Source: Locusta migratoria (taxonomy: Eukaryota > Arthropoda > Insecta > Orthoptera > Acrididae). From it: a DNA stretch of 64,000 bases. The position numbers and the translations under genes were made by a program. This document shows, in pieces, positions 10,126 through 20,900 of the stretch; positions within the stretch are counted from its first letter, which is position 1, and each line of letters begins with the position of its first letter. A model generated the notes under the pieces. That model saw only the letters and a program-made list of their open reading frames with translations, had not been told where the DNA came from and did not search any database. Where the stretch lies: positions 265,785,151 to 265,849,150 of the forward strand of contig CM048750.1 of NCBI GenBank assembly GCA_026315105.1, read 5' to 3'.

Positions 10126-10645
10126 TCAGTGTTTCTCAAGAAGGAGGTTGCTAAAATGTGCCCTGTAATGGTTTTTAGATAGTTCTGTCTTTTCGTCGAG
10201 CATGCTGCTGAAATCCTCTCTCAACGCACAAAAGATCTCAATTTCTTCCAGATTTGATAATAACCAACCTTCGTCCTCATAGCGCATGACTTTCAAACTA
10301 TCATTTATGGAGCCCAACTAATGTCGTTCAATTTTTAGGTGTTTTACCACTGTAGGTGAGCCATTCTTTCTATTACTGTGCGCTTTAAAGTCCTTCCCGT
10401 TTGTGCTATATAATTCATTTCACAATCATTACACTTTATTTAGTATACCCCGCTTTCCCGATCCAGTTCTCACCTGCATCAATCTTATGCTTCAGCCTAT
10501 GTTCTAATTTGTCGGTTCTAAAAGAAGTTTTAACGTCTCTCTTTTTAAACAGTCTCGCCAGTTTGTAGGAGACGAGTCCCCAGAATGGTATAACCCTATA
10601 TTTGTGCGAATTTTCTTCACGTATTTGATTCTTAGGTGTTATCAA
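10126..10645 (-). pseudogene. Penelope-like GIY-YIG endonuclease remnant
   Basis: The upstream frame (10436-10645) has KYRVIPFWGLVSYKLARLFK, KRDVKTSFRT and a basic linker. After a stop the sequence continues CNDCEMNYIAQTGRTLKR, the GIY-YIG core (usually CxxC-x-YIGQTGR). The last part (10126-10317) reads YEDEGWLLSNLEEIEIFCA and LDEKTELSKNHYRAHFSN, typical of the C-terminus. The RT itself is missing: the minus-strand frame begins directly after the right arm. In PLEs this domain nicks target DNA for target-primed reverse transcription. This copy is broken by stops and a frameshift. Confidence 0.75.
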
Positions 10646-10807
10646 ATGTACAAATGTGTGTAAATCTATCGGACCAAACTGCGTAGGTAAACTAACCTAC
10701 GGACAAACACACACACCCATGCCCCAGGGAGGACTCGAACCTCCACGGCGAGCAACCGCGCGCTCCGCAGCGAGGCGCTTTAGACCGCTCGGCTACTCCA
10801 CCGCGGC
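10644..10807 (-). mobile_element. SINE, family B, inside the PLE
   Basis: The tRNA-like head (GTGGAGTAGCCGAGCGGTCT, B box GGTTCGAGTCC) reads on the minus strand. Target-site duplication AGGTGTTATC occurs at 10634-10643 and 10808-10817. The body is shortened relative to 54382-54595. Confidence 0.9.
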
Positions 10808-11041
10808 AGGTGTTATCGTCTTTTCTAATCTGTCGTCCCGAAACATGCCGTGTTGACATATATATTGCATTATTGACAACTGGTGCGTGACGTACAGCAA
10901 TAATTGTGAAACAGTTGTGTGATGGCGTCTAAACAGACGATAAAATATCTACCTAGTAAGTACGTCAGATCACTACTATACTAAGTAGATATTTTATCAC
11001 GGATGGTGAACTTCACTGTGCAAGTTCAGAGGTTTTTAGAT

Positions 11042-11064
11042 CTGATGATGGCAGATGCCGAAAC
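11042..11064 (+). ncRNA. Hammerhead-ribozyme-like motif, right PLE arm
   Basis: CTGATGA (11042-11048) is followed by a small hairpin GGCA-GA-TGCC (11050-11059) and GAAAC (11060-11064). This matches the conserved order of the hammerhead core: CUGANGA, helix II, GAAA. A short helix III (AC-GAC-GT) and a possible cleavage site after the next A can be drawn. One unpaired T sits between the core and helix II, and helix I is weak, so activity is uncertain. Hammerhead motifs are known from terminal repeats of Penelope-like elements. Confidence 0.5.
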
Positions 11065-11110
11065 GACGTAATAAATAAATATAATTTTAGCGATCTACAG
11101 GGTTTTTATT

Positions 11111-12320
11111 CTGATTATATCATTGTGCAACATTTAATTCTGGGATATGACGTCATAAACCTGAGATTCATACATAAAAACTGCAACACAGCTGACAGTC
11201 TCCGCTACTAACCCTGTCCGCAGCACATAACGCAGACAGTATTCAAAGATACCACTGGAAGGACCTGCAACATGGTTTCATAGTATGACACATTGTTCAG
11301 TAGATATGACGTCATAACCAGTGAGCTGCGTGAAAACAAACTACATGGCAAAAACGTCAACCCACTACTTTGTAGGTCTGATACTGTAATGTGGAGAATG
11401 AAGGGTGAGAGCAGGTGGATAGACAGAGAGGGGGAAGAAGGAGGCGCAGGTAGGGGGAGATCCAGATGGAAAGAAAGAGAGAGAGGAATGTTCAAGGAAA
11501 GGGAAGAGTAGGAGGTGAGCTCAGTGAATTGGAAGTGAGAAAGGACAGACAGAGGTGAGGAGGGCATTTACTTAAAGGGGTCAGGTGATGACTTCAGAGG
11601 AGCTAGGCGAGTGTAGGAGGTGGAACAGGGAGGACGGTGTTTTACGTAAACTACTTCTTCGGCACACAGGGTTTGACAATGCCGAAACACTTCATCTCAC
11701 ACGACCAGCTGTTTTGCGGATGGATACGTGACATTCTTTCACTTCAATAATGTGCTTTTTTTCTACTTCACTGATTTTCCGGCATCGTTCACGATTTAAC
11801 CTGTGAGGCATCCTACTCAAGTAACACTGGTCCATTACCTTGGTTTTATAGCGAGAATGACGGCCACAGGCACATTTTACCGGTAAGTGGTATTGCGCTT
11901 TGATTCGATGTTGACCTAGAATCCGCGGCCCGACATGGTTAAAAAGCTAATCTTTTCGGCAGAACAATTTAATGTGCATGTCATGTCCTGTGAATTAGAA
12001 CTTTCTATCTTTAACTTCTGAATGTATATTATTCCAAAAACTACAACGATGTACCTTTCGCCAAAGTCTGTCAGAGCTACACGGTTGTTGTCTCTTTCAG
12101 GAAGCAATTCCCAAGTCGTGCTGTCGTTTTCAATGGCAATGTATAAGACATACTATGAGCATAGCATAATATGCTCCTCGTAGCCGAATCGAACAAAAGG
12201 TGTTTACAGATTTTCTCTACATACTAAGCAGTTATCATGTGGGTTAGAGGAGCGCTCAGAAATGATTTTATCAGCGCAAGTAGTTTGCAGTTTGTGTGTC
12301 ATTCAAAATTTACATGGACG
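11111..12320. other. No recognised gene; purine-rich tract
   Basis: Positions 11390-11515 are strongly G/A-rich (AGAGAGGGGGAAGAAGGAGG) and create mirrored open frames on both strands that I do not believe are coding. A similar purine-rich block lies at 43630-43797. The rest is unremarkable. Confidence 0.5.
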
Positions 12321-13791
12321 TACCCGGAACGTTTGAAAAGTCCGCGCAAAGTACGGAAGATGGCACCACCGGTGCGTATTGAGGTCATGTTTTGTTAACA
12401 ACATCTTTGGAAAGAACGCACACCAGTTTTCGGCCATATTCTATTTCTTTGTGTTTGGCATTCATGTAAATCATGAAAGTCGAGTGATTGTCAAAGAATT
12501 GACGAAAAAGAATTTCGTCTAGTGATAAAAACATTACTTTATGAAAAGGAAAACGGCTTAGGAGGCTAAAGAGAAGCTTGATAAACATTATGGTGACCCC
12601 GCAGATTCGATTAGAACAGTTTATAAGTGGTTACAAATTTTTCGGTGTTGCCAGATAGGCACAAATGACGCTCAACGTCCTGGACGCCCTGTGTAGGTTA
12701 ATCCAGAAATAATTGATAAAATCCATGTTTTGGTGATGGATGACAGGAAAGATGCGTGAGATTGCTAGTGCTGCGGGCATCTCGAATGAACGGGTACATA
12801 ATATTTTGCATAAACATTTCGACCTGAGAAAGCTATCCGCAAGATGGGTGCCGCGATTGCTCACGCTTGACCAAAAACGGAATCGTCTAAAGGGTTGCAA
12901 GGAAGGTTAGCAGCTATTCAGAAAAACTCAGGGCGTTTCGTCACTGTGGATGAAACATGGATACATTACTATACTCCTGAGACCAAAGAACAATCTAAAC
13001 AATTGCCTACCAAGGGAGAATCTGCACCAAAAATGTGAAGACCGGTCCTTCGGCTGGAAAGTTTACGGTAGCAGTCTTTTGGGATTCGCAAGGGATAACC
13101 GTCATCATATATCAAAATGTTCAAATGTTTGTATAGCTTATGGGACTTAACTACGGGGTAAGTCCCTAAACTTACAACTACTTATGAACTACGTAAGACT
13201 AAGGACAGCACAAATATCCATTCCCGAGGGGGGATTCGAACCCCCGACCGTAGTGGCCGTGCAGAGACCGTGACTGGAGCGTCTCAGTCCCCTTGGCCAC
13301 CGCGGCTGGCCATCAAATTTCGGGAACAGCGTAAAACTATTACAGGTGCATATTATACATCTTTATTGGACCGTTTGAAAACCGATCTGTAAGAAAAACG
13401 CCGGCGATTGGCCCACAAAAAGTCCGTTTCCATCACGACACTGCACCAGCACCCACCTTAGTAGTTGTGCCCGCAAAATTATTGGAAATAGGATTCTAAC
13501 TCGTTTCACATCTGCCCTATTCTCCAGACTTGGCTCCCTAGGACTACTATTTGTTCCCCAATTTGAAGAAATCGCTGGAGGGACGAAGATTTCATTCAAA
13601 CGAGGAGGTGATTGCAGAAACTAATAGCTATTTTGCAGGCTTGGACAATTCCTATTATTCGGAAGGGATCAACAAATTATAACAGCACTGGAAAAAGTAT
13701 ATGACAATGACGAAAAATAAAAAATAAAAAATGGTTTTCCCCAAACACATTAGTATCTGTTTTTGCGCGGACTTTTCAAACGCGTCTCGTA
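12321..13791 (+). mobile_element. mariner element (DD34D), degenerate
   Basis: Inverted ends share TTTGAAAAGTCCGCGCAAA (near 12332-12350 and the complement at 13762-13780), with TA at each terminus. On the plus strand the transposase shows VTVDETWIHYYTPETKEQSK (first Asp codon 12949), VRFHHDTAPAPTL (second Asp codon 13437), and PYSPDLAP-stop-DYYLFPNLKKSLEG (third Asp codon 13542). Exactly 34 codons lie between the second and third Asp, the mariner signature. At least three in-frame stops, frameshifts and a SINE inactivate it. Confidence 0.9.
13117..13311 (-). mobile_element. SINE, family A, inside mariner
   Basis: Intact B box (GATTCGAACCCCC on the plus strand) and family A body. ATCAAA occurs at 13111-13116 and 13312-13317, a short target duplication. 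It splits the mariner transposase between the first and second catalytic Asp. Confidence 0.85.
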
Positions 13792-14132
13792 TAACGAACG
13801 CATTAGGCCTCACATTCACTAAATACATTGCTGCTCATCGCAAACGCAGTACCAAGTAGGGCAGCAGGTATCACAGCCTAATTTATTTTGGAGATTCGCT
13901 GGTAGAACAACAATGTTGTTAAACACGCGATTCTACCTGCTCCCCCCACGATGGTCGGATTAGAGACACTGTGGACAGAGAGCGCTGAATTGTTACTTCA
14001 CACATCGCTCTACTGTTCCTGTATGGTGGTATTACACAAACCTGCCAGCGTTACACGTCTGAAATACTGGTGCCCGTTCTCCTCCCACACCTTCAGACCT
14101 TGCCGATGGTCACATTGCAACAGGATACTACA

Positions 14133-14337
14133 AATGTTCAAATGGTTCAAATGTTTGTAGAACTTATGGGACTTACTACGGGGTCATCAGTCCCTAAGCT
14201 TACAAACTACTTATGAACTAGCTAAGACTAAGGACGGCACAAATATCCATGCCCGAGGGGGGATTCGAACCCCCAACCGTAGTGGCCGTGCAGACCGTGA
14301 CTGGAGCGCCTCAGTCCCCTCGGCCAGCGCGGCCGGC
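14133..14337 (-). mobile_element. SINE, family A
   Basis: A full-length minus-strand copy with target-site duplication CAGGATACTACA at 14121-14132 and 14338-14349 (12 of 12 match), indicating a fairly young insertion. The surrounding 13.8-14.5 kb shows no other recognised feature. Confidence 0.92.
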
Positions 14338-14546
14338 CAGGATACTACACGATCACACTTGCGGCGCTATACCAACACCGTCTAAGACAAGGCCTCAGTG
14401 CAGTCTGTGTCACGCCACACGTAGTATGCCCGCAATCGCTAGGTGGCTGGCTGACCGCTATGAGACAGAGGGCTGTGGCCTAGTGACCTGCCAGTCAAAT
14501 AGTGACCACAGTCTTCTTGGTGTGACGTGACACACACCGACTGCAC

Positions 14547-14660
14547 TGACAAGGGAACGGTCCAATAAGACATGTCGAAACATACCCTGAAAATTTTTGC
14601 ACAGAAAGAAGACAACGAAAGAAATGCACTCCCAAAATTTTAGTTTCTAAGAAGCACTGC

Positions 14661-14708
<48 letters not shown>
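14547..14708. repeat. Interspersed repeat G, ending in a 44-base T run
   Basis: Begins ACAAGGGAACGGTCCAATAA and runs into poly(T) at 14665-14708. An inverted copy with the same ends lies at 23579-23712, next to a poly(A). The A/T run at one end suggests retroposition, but no promoter or coding sequence is visible. Confidence 0.65.
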
Positions 14709-14709
<1 letters not shown>

Positions 14710-15404
14710 TAATTTTGAATTTACGCATTTTTGCCGCGCGAATAACAGCTTACAACAGCGCCGCAACTCGGCGAATCACTCACGCAGCGCCACGTAGCGA
14801 AATTATGCAGAGTTCACAGTCACCAATATTTCGCACCTAAAGTCTGGTTTACAATGTAGTGAATGGAAGCGAACACGAACGAATGAGCATTTGCAGAAAA
14901 TTCACTACCATTCGTTTGTATGTAGGTTGAATCATTTATACTAGAGGGAACGGAAGAGCACACGAGTTAGTAAACATTGCCTGCGAACGGTGTGTTGTTG
15001 GTTTTTAGTTTTTGGAGGTGATATTCAGCATACATCATACAACTATACCCTGTTAGAGCCACAGCGCGAAACTTTGCCATTCAGTGAGGATTATTGTGCA
15101 TGGGAGCGCACTATTTTTCACGGAGTATGTAAAATGGCGAAGGGAAGGAAGAATTTGTGTGTCTCAATTTGTATGGAAGCGAGACACGCATTGAGATCGT
15201 GCACTTTACACGGAATTCATCTCCATCTCCCCTTAGCACTGGACCAAATTTTTCTTGTATGTCGGCTGCAATTTTTTATCTGGCTTCTCATTAGCATTGA
15301 GCAGATTTTTATAAAAGAGAACATTAATTACCAACGTCGAGCATCATCTAAGGTGGTGTCACGGCTGGCGCTAACACTACGCGTATCAGGTCTACTAGTC
15401 TAGT
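14709..15404. other. No recognised feature
   Basis: A 137-codon plus-strand frame at 14990-15403 has no recognisable motif and no coding-like composition. I treat it as chance. Confidence 0.45.
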
Positions 15405-15500
15405 GGCACCCACGCGGCGTCAAATAGAAAGACCTACACTAAGGCGGCCGAACAATCCCGCAAGGGATCTCCCGGCCAAGAAAGCCATACGCTCATTTCC
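15405..15500 (-). repeat. SINE fragment (ATGAGCGTATGGC type)
   Basis: The minus strand reads GGAAATGAGCGTATGGC, then TTGGCCGGGAGATCCCTTGC and TTCGGCCGCC. I recognise this from memory as the body of a tRNA-derived orthopteran SINE. No head is present. Confidence 0.5.
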
Positions 15501-15684
15501 ATTTTTCGAGTCCCGGTTCCGGCACACAATAATAAAAAGAGTCTGCTTGCGGCAGCGGCGGTGTACGCAGCTCGTGCGGTGCTTCGCTGTGGCAGCGGTT
15601 TGTTTGCTTCCTGCAGGAGTAAGGCTGCTCGCTTACGCCAGCGCTTGCTTTCTTGTGAAGTTGCGGTGAGATGGAAAGGTTATA

Positions 15685-17561
15685 ATGGATCAAATTAGTA
15701 GAAGAGACACTCTGAAGTTCACTTGCGAACGAAAAATTTTTCGACCAACGTATTTTGAGTTTGAAGATTGGTTGATTGCTGTTGCAAAGATTCGATTAGA
15801 GGACATTATTGGATACCACATGTCGATTGTAAATAGTGTGATTTTCGTTAAGCTGACATCTTCTGAACTATGCGAGAAGGTCGTACTAGACTCAGATGGT
15901 TTTTTGAAATTTAACCACAGAGATGGTGTCGTAGGTAATGTCATAATGTCACTGTCGACTTTTGTATCCCAGCCTCGTCGCCACTTTTGTGTCTCGTTTC
16001 CGCCGGTTGTCGTAGGTGTCGTTGCCCGAGTAGAAAGAGACCGACACAGAAATAAAGGATGCACGCGTGTGCAGATACGGAGGTGACCAGCCAGTGGGAC
16101 AGCAGAAACTAGAAACACTAGGCTAAATTAGAACAATATATATATTTCGTGGAGTCTTGGTAATACTTAACTTTTACATAGTTCTTGACTGCAGAATGCT
16201 GATACATAGTTTAGACAGAGACCTGCCTACTGATGATTCCTAGTGCCTATCCGATAGCCAAGTCTTAACTGGTGCCTATCTGATTCCCAAGTGGCCGATG
16301 CAACAGTCGTGGCCACGAGCGGAGTTGTAGCAGAGGGCGCTCGTGGCTGACTTCGTAAGAACGCCGCGCCGTGCGTGCATGCCGCGCGCGGCGAAAGTAC
16401 GTGGCGCGCACTTCATACTAGTGCGACACCACATCGACCATGTCGGTTTTGGAGTGAGAACCATAAGAATTTTTTAGTTGCCATTTGAGGTACCTGCCAG
16501 TGAAATAGACGCCGTCATTGCTCCCTATGGTAGAGTTCTCAGTAATGTTCCGAGAGGTGGTCTTCCGCACATAAACTTCCCGTGCTGAACGGTGTAAGGC
16601 AGTTAAAAGTAGAGCTCTGTCGACACATACCGTCTTATATCAACGTCTGCGGGTTTAGAGGCACCGTTATGAATGTCAGTCAACAAAAGACCTGTGCACT
16701 TTGTAATAAGCCAAGTCACGTGCGTGCATTCAACGACGCATTGCACAGCTACCAACCGGTGAAACACTTAAGACTTCAGAAATGACGATTTTGCCAAAAA
16801 CGTATGTAGCAGTGGCGCGTGGTCAACTGACTGCGCCACCGATTAGTGACATTTGTTTAGATGACTTGCCCAGCGATGTCGTCGCGAACGACTTAGGAAT
16901 TCCAATGGAAATTTCGGAACGTACGACAGAAAAGGCACCAGAATCTGAAGTAGTGCAGCAGTCGCCCACACAGACAACGGAAGACACCGCAGTACGTACA
17001 GAGAATATGGGAGTGGAGGAAACAGCTGACAGACAAACACCAGAAAGTCAGCCTGCGATTTCGGAGACTAGGCAGGACAATGAATCTGCTAAGTCGCCTC
17101 GCAGACATAAGAAACTCAGATTGGCGCAAGAAGGAGCTGCGGAGAAGTCAGCTCCACTGCGTGAAAAAGCGAAACAAGTTAAGGACAAAATTACCGGAAA
17201 GCCACCCACTCTTGCAGTTACACAGAATCAGCCTCCATAACATAAACAGGTAGAACTTGCCGTGCCGTCAAAAGCCGACACTGAGAAGGTAATAGTTGAC
17301 AAGGCGTCTCCCAAACACATTGATGAACCGGCGCAGAAGTCACGTGAGCAGGACCCACACAAGAGAGTGTCTGCTCAGTTTGCCACCGGTGTGGACTGGT
17401 CAGATGAGGTAGAGGATGTATACAAGGACACCGTTCTGGAAGATGCTTCGGGGGATGCTGGTAACGTAGGACACGCAGTGACCACGGATCCTGCTGTTAC
17501 AGATACCTCGGCCATGGAAACCACGGACGCGGAGAAAGACGCTGACTCTGATTTCTATTAA
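15685..17561 (+). pseudogene. LINE ORF1 (nucleic-acid-binding protein), broken
   Basis: Starts MDQISRRDTLKFTCERKIFR and continues to about 15955, where the LTR-like insertion interrupts it. It resumes at 16439 with VRTIRIF-stop-LPFEVPASEIDAVIAPYG. A CCHC-type knuckle region follows (CALCNKPSHVRAF, last Cys lost). A frameshift near 16785 leads into a charged, Ser/Thr/Glu-rich tail (16782-17561) with an in-frame stop at 17238. ORF1 proteins of this group bind LINE RNA. With the knuckle damaged and the frame broken three times, this one cannot be made. Confidence 0.75.
15960..16433 (-). mobile_element. LTR-like insertion in LINE ORF1
   Basis: A 474-bp block absent from the LINE reading frame and flanked by TCGAC on both sides (15955-15959, 16434-16438), a 5-bp target duplication typical of LTR retrotransposons. 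On the minus strand it begins TGTGGTGTCGCACTAG and contains a TTTATT-rich region. It ends beyond a segment AAAGTGGCGACGAGG that looks like primer-binding-site-adjacent sequence. No gag or pol remains, so it is a solo LTR or LTR fragment. Confidence 0.6.
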
Positions 17562-17619
17562 TCTGTAGATCTTTCACATCTCACATCTATAAATGTGTGA
17601 TCGCCAAGCCTACAAAATT

Positions 17620-20600
17620 GCCCATTAAATATCAATAAGTGTCGTAGCTCCATCCGGTTACAACACATTCAAGATTTTTTGTATTCCGCAGATAAAGATA
17701 TTCTGTTACTTCAGGAGGTAGCAGGCATTCATTTTGAACAAATATTTGGATACAATGTCTTTGCCAACCCGGGTACTGGTGCGGATTTGGATACCGCTAT
17801 CCTATTAAGATAAGGAATTGTGGCATATAACATCTAAATGCTAGTCAATCACAGAGGGATTGCAGCAACAGATAACAATGTTAGAATAATTAATGTATAT
17901 GCTCCCTCAGGATCCAGTAACAGGCGTCGCAGAGCGGAATTTTATACGGAAGAGATTCTTCCATTATTTACAACAACGTATGAGCAGCTTATCTTGGCGG
18001 GAGATTTTAACTGCGTTTTGCACCCCAAAGATCAGACACCAAATTTTAACCAATCTGTGGAATTAGAACGGATAGTCAAGGACTTATTCTTAATCGACAC
18101 TTGGGAGCACAAGTATGGAGCAACGCCTGGATTCACGTACGTAACAAATCATTCTGCAAGTAGGCTAGATAGAATATATGTATCAGGTAATCTAAAACAA
18201 CGAATTCTGCAATGTGAGGTCTGGCCATGCGGCTTATATCTGTACCGTAAACTTGCAGAAACAGGGTACGTACCGCAGTTAGGTACCCTGGAAGCTTAAT
18301 GTGTCACACTTAGACGATCAAAGTTGTCATGAGGCTTTCACACATGCGTGGAATGAAAGTCTCACCAAGTTTCGGACATATGATTCGGCTATAAAATGGT
18401 GGATACAATGTGCCAAACCCGAATTACGGAAAGCCATGTTACAGTACTCACGAGACAAGATCTGGTGGCTTAAAAGAACCATTGAATTTCATTATTCAAG
18501 TTTACGAGAACTGTACAAACTGGCTGAGACAGACATTGAAAACTACGCCCAAATTAAAAAAGTGAAAGCCAAACTACTACTCCTTAAAAAGAAACAGTTG
18601 GAAGGATTAAAAGTCAGATCCCGAATCCAGGACTCACTACGACATGAAGCGACATCAATCTATCACCTAACACGTGAGAGTAAACGAGGTAAAACCAAGA
18701 TACTGACGGAACTGCAAACTGGGGACGGTACGCGTTTAACTCACCAAAATGACATTAGAAATGCGATTCAAACTGCTTACACGGAGTTGCTGCCTGAGAA
18801 GATGATCGATGACAACGCATTTCAAGAATAAGCAAATAATTTTACCAACAGACTTATCCCTCAGGAATCAGACGAACTAATAAGACAAGTGACTGAAGAC
18901 GAGCTGGAAGATGGGCTGTTTCACAGTCCAAAGAACAAATCGCCCGGATGTGACGGACTCCCTGTAGAGTTTTATCAAACCTCTTGGACATCCATGAAGA
19001 AGAAACTGACAGAGATATGCAATGAATTGATGACACATGACATTAATATCCCGCAAGAGTTCAGTGAGGGGCTGGTGATATTAGTTCCAAAACGTGCAAA
19101 TAGTAAAACTATCGCCAATCTGATACCGATTACTCTGTTAAATAGTGATTACAATATTTTTGCACGTATTCTTACAAAAAGGATGAAGAACGTAATGAAT
19201 AAAGTCACCGGTCCATATCAAACCAGTGTCGGCAGAGATAGGTCCATTTATCAAACGCTAGTGGACTACCACGACCTAATATCAGTGGCGGGAGCATGCA
19301 GGATTGAATGTGCAATTGTAAGCTTGGACTTTGATAAAGCCTTCGACAGAGTCAACCACCTGTATTTGTTTAAAGTTATACGGTCGCTGGGTTTTCCCGT
19401 GCATTTCCTCGCTGTAATACAAAACCTATTACAGAGTAGCACATCACGAGTGATTGTCAATGGACAGCCAGGTGGCATGATCCCCGTAAGAATCTCCGTA
19501 AGACAGGGTTGCCCGATGTCAGCTTCACTCTTTGCAATCGCCACAGAGCCTCTACTAACAACATTGACGGCATAGTTAAACGGATTACAGATACAGGGAC
19601 AGAAGTTAGCGTGTCGGGCTTATGCTGATGACGTTGGCTTCCTGATCACCAACGCAAATGACGTCCACACCGCCCTGCAGTTCATCAAGACATATGAAAA
19701 GGCATCTGGTGCATTAGTTAACTGGCGAAAATCGGGTGTAATGAACATAGGCAAAGGCATAGGTTTGACTCATCATCCCCGTTTGCAAGAGGTACAAGAT
19801 GCAATGTCCCGGTGTCGATTTTAGAAAGACAATTCGACAAACCTTTGCTGCAAATTATAAACAGTTATTGGCTAAGATTCGAGCGTCTATACAACAGCAC
19901 AGTGTCAGGAAGTTGGATAGTTGCAGAAAGTTGCACTGGCGAATACGTATATTATTGCCAAGGTCAAGTACGTGTCTCAAGTCCTGCCAATACCACGCGA
20001 CATAGCACACAGAATGCTGGCAGCGCTTGGGCACTTTGTATGTCTCGCAGATATTTTCAAAATTAAATTCGACACCTTGACTCTTCCGACGCTACTAGGT
20101 GGCCTGAATCTCGTCGATGTGTATAAGAAGGCGCAAACACTATATGTATGTCAAACATACAAGCAATGGAAACTGTCCACCAACGGTCTGACTTCCCACC
20201 TGTTGGAAGAAACTGTGTCAGCAGACCTACGACGCCCATCGATGTAAGTCATCTGTCGCACGCTTTGCAGCACTTACAGTATTTCCTACTCGAATATAGT
20301 CACATACGAACAAAAGTCCCAGAACGAAAAATGACAAAAGTGAAGGAGATATACCACGCGTCGATGAAAAATAAACTACGAAATGTGATAGAAAAGAAAC
20401 TCCCGAACCACAACTGGAAAATAACGTGGGAAAACATCCACAGCCCTGACTTACCTTCCCAAATGTGGGCCACGTGGTATATGACGGTCAACAGAAAAAT
20501 CCCGAAGATGTCCCGCCTCCATAAGATACACCTACAAGACTCTCCCTTGTGTCCGACATGTCAATTAGTCGACAGTGATGAACACAGATTCGTCTGCAGT

Positions 20601-20828
20601 ATAAACGCAGGAATATGGGAGTATGCGAGGCAAAAACTGGTACTCATTACGAGAACCTCGCCACACGCAATATCGCCAGCGGATGCCCTCCATCCCGATA
20701 GCATCCCATTCCCACGGACAAAAAGGAACGCGGTAAACTGGATAATGGGACATACAGTGTACTTTATCTTCAGTACAGAATCAAAGAGAAAGGTAGATTT
20801 CATACATTACCTTACAATGCAGCAATAA
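17620..20828 (+). pseudogene. LINE ORF2 (endonuclease plus reverse transcriptase), frameshifted
   Basis: Endonuclease: LLLQEVAG (catalytic Glu region), IINVYAPSGSSN, LILAGDFNCVL and ASRLDRIYVSG (17620-18290); the final SDH block is not seen. RT: KNKSPGCDGLPVEFYQTSW, FSEGLVILVPKR, SLDFDKAFDRVNH, VRQGCPMSASLFAIATEPLL (18889-19575), then AYADDVGF with the YADD box at 19621-19632 after a stop. The C-terminus has CPTCQLVDSDEHRFVC, a Cys/His motif common in L1/Tx1 elements. Frames change at least five times, so the protein is not expressed. In an active copy it would nick DNA and prime reverse transcription. Confidence 0.85.
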
Positions 20829-20900
20829 ATGATCCTATGAAAGAAAAAGTACAAGGAACATTATGCTAATTTCTTGATTAAAACGGTAATGTAATTACAA

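Larger units (their letters stand above)
8585..11110 (-). mobile_element. Penelope-like element, head-to-head partial dimer
   Basis: The left part (8585-8764 plus 9324-9370) and the right part (10818-11110) are inverted copies of one 3'-type sequence. The middle carries a minus-strand coding remnant with a GIY-YIG endonuclease (10126-10645), the domain that follows the RT in Penelope-like elements. The left arm is the 3' end of the minus-strand copy. The right arm is the same end on the plus strand, so the two copies face each other by their 5' ends. Both arms hold a hammerhead-like motif. Three later insertions lie inside: 8765-9321, 9424-9778 and 10644-10807. Confidence 0.75.
15540..20900 (+). 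mobile_element. L1/Tx1-type LINE, nearly full length, inactive
   Basis: One plus-strand element: 5' UTR (start uncertain), ORF1 with zinc knuckle, then ORF2 with apurinic-type endonuclease, RT and a Cys/His C-terminus. The RT style (HLTRESKRGKTKILTELQT, LDFDKAFDRVNH) is that of the L1/Tx1 group. At about 5.3 kb it is the longest element in the window. It carries several frameshifts and stops plus an LTR-like insertion at 15960-16433. The 3' end was placed just after the ORF2 stop and is approximate. Confidence 0.85.

Noticed and set aside
11208..11567. Overlapping open frames on both strands
   Set aside because: Explained by purine-rich low-complexity DNA, which lacks stop codons on both strands.
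14990..15403. 137-codon plus-strand open frame
   Set aside because: No motif, no related copy in the window, and no splice or promoter context that supports a gene.
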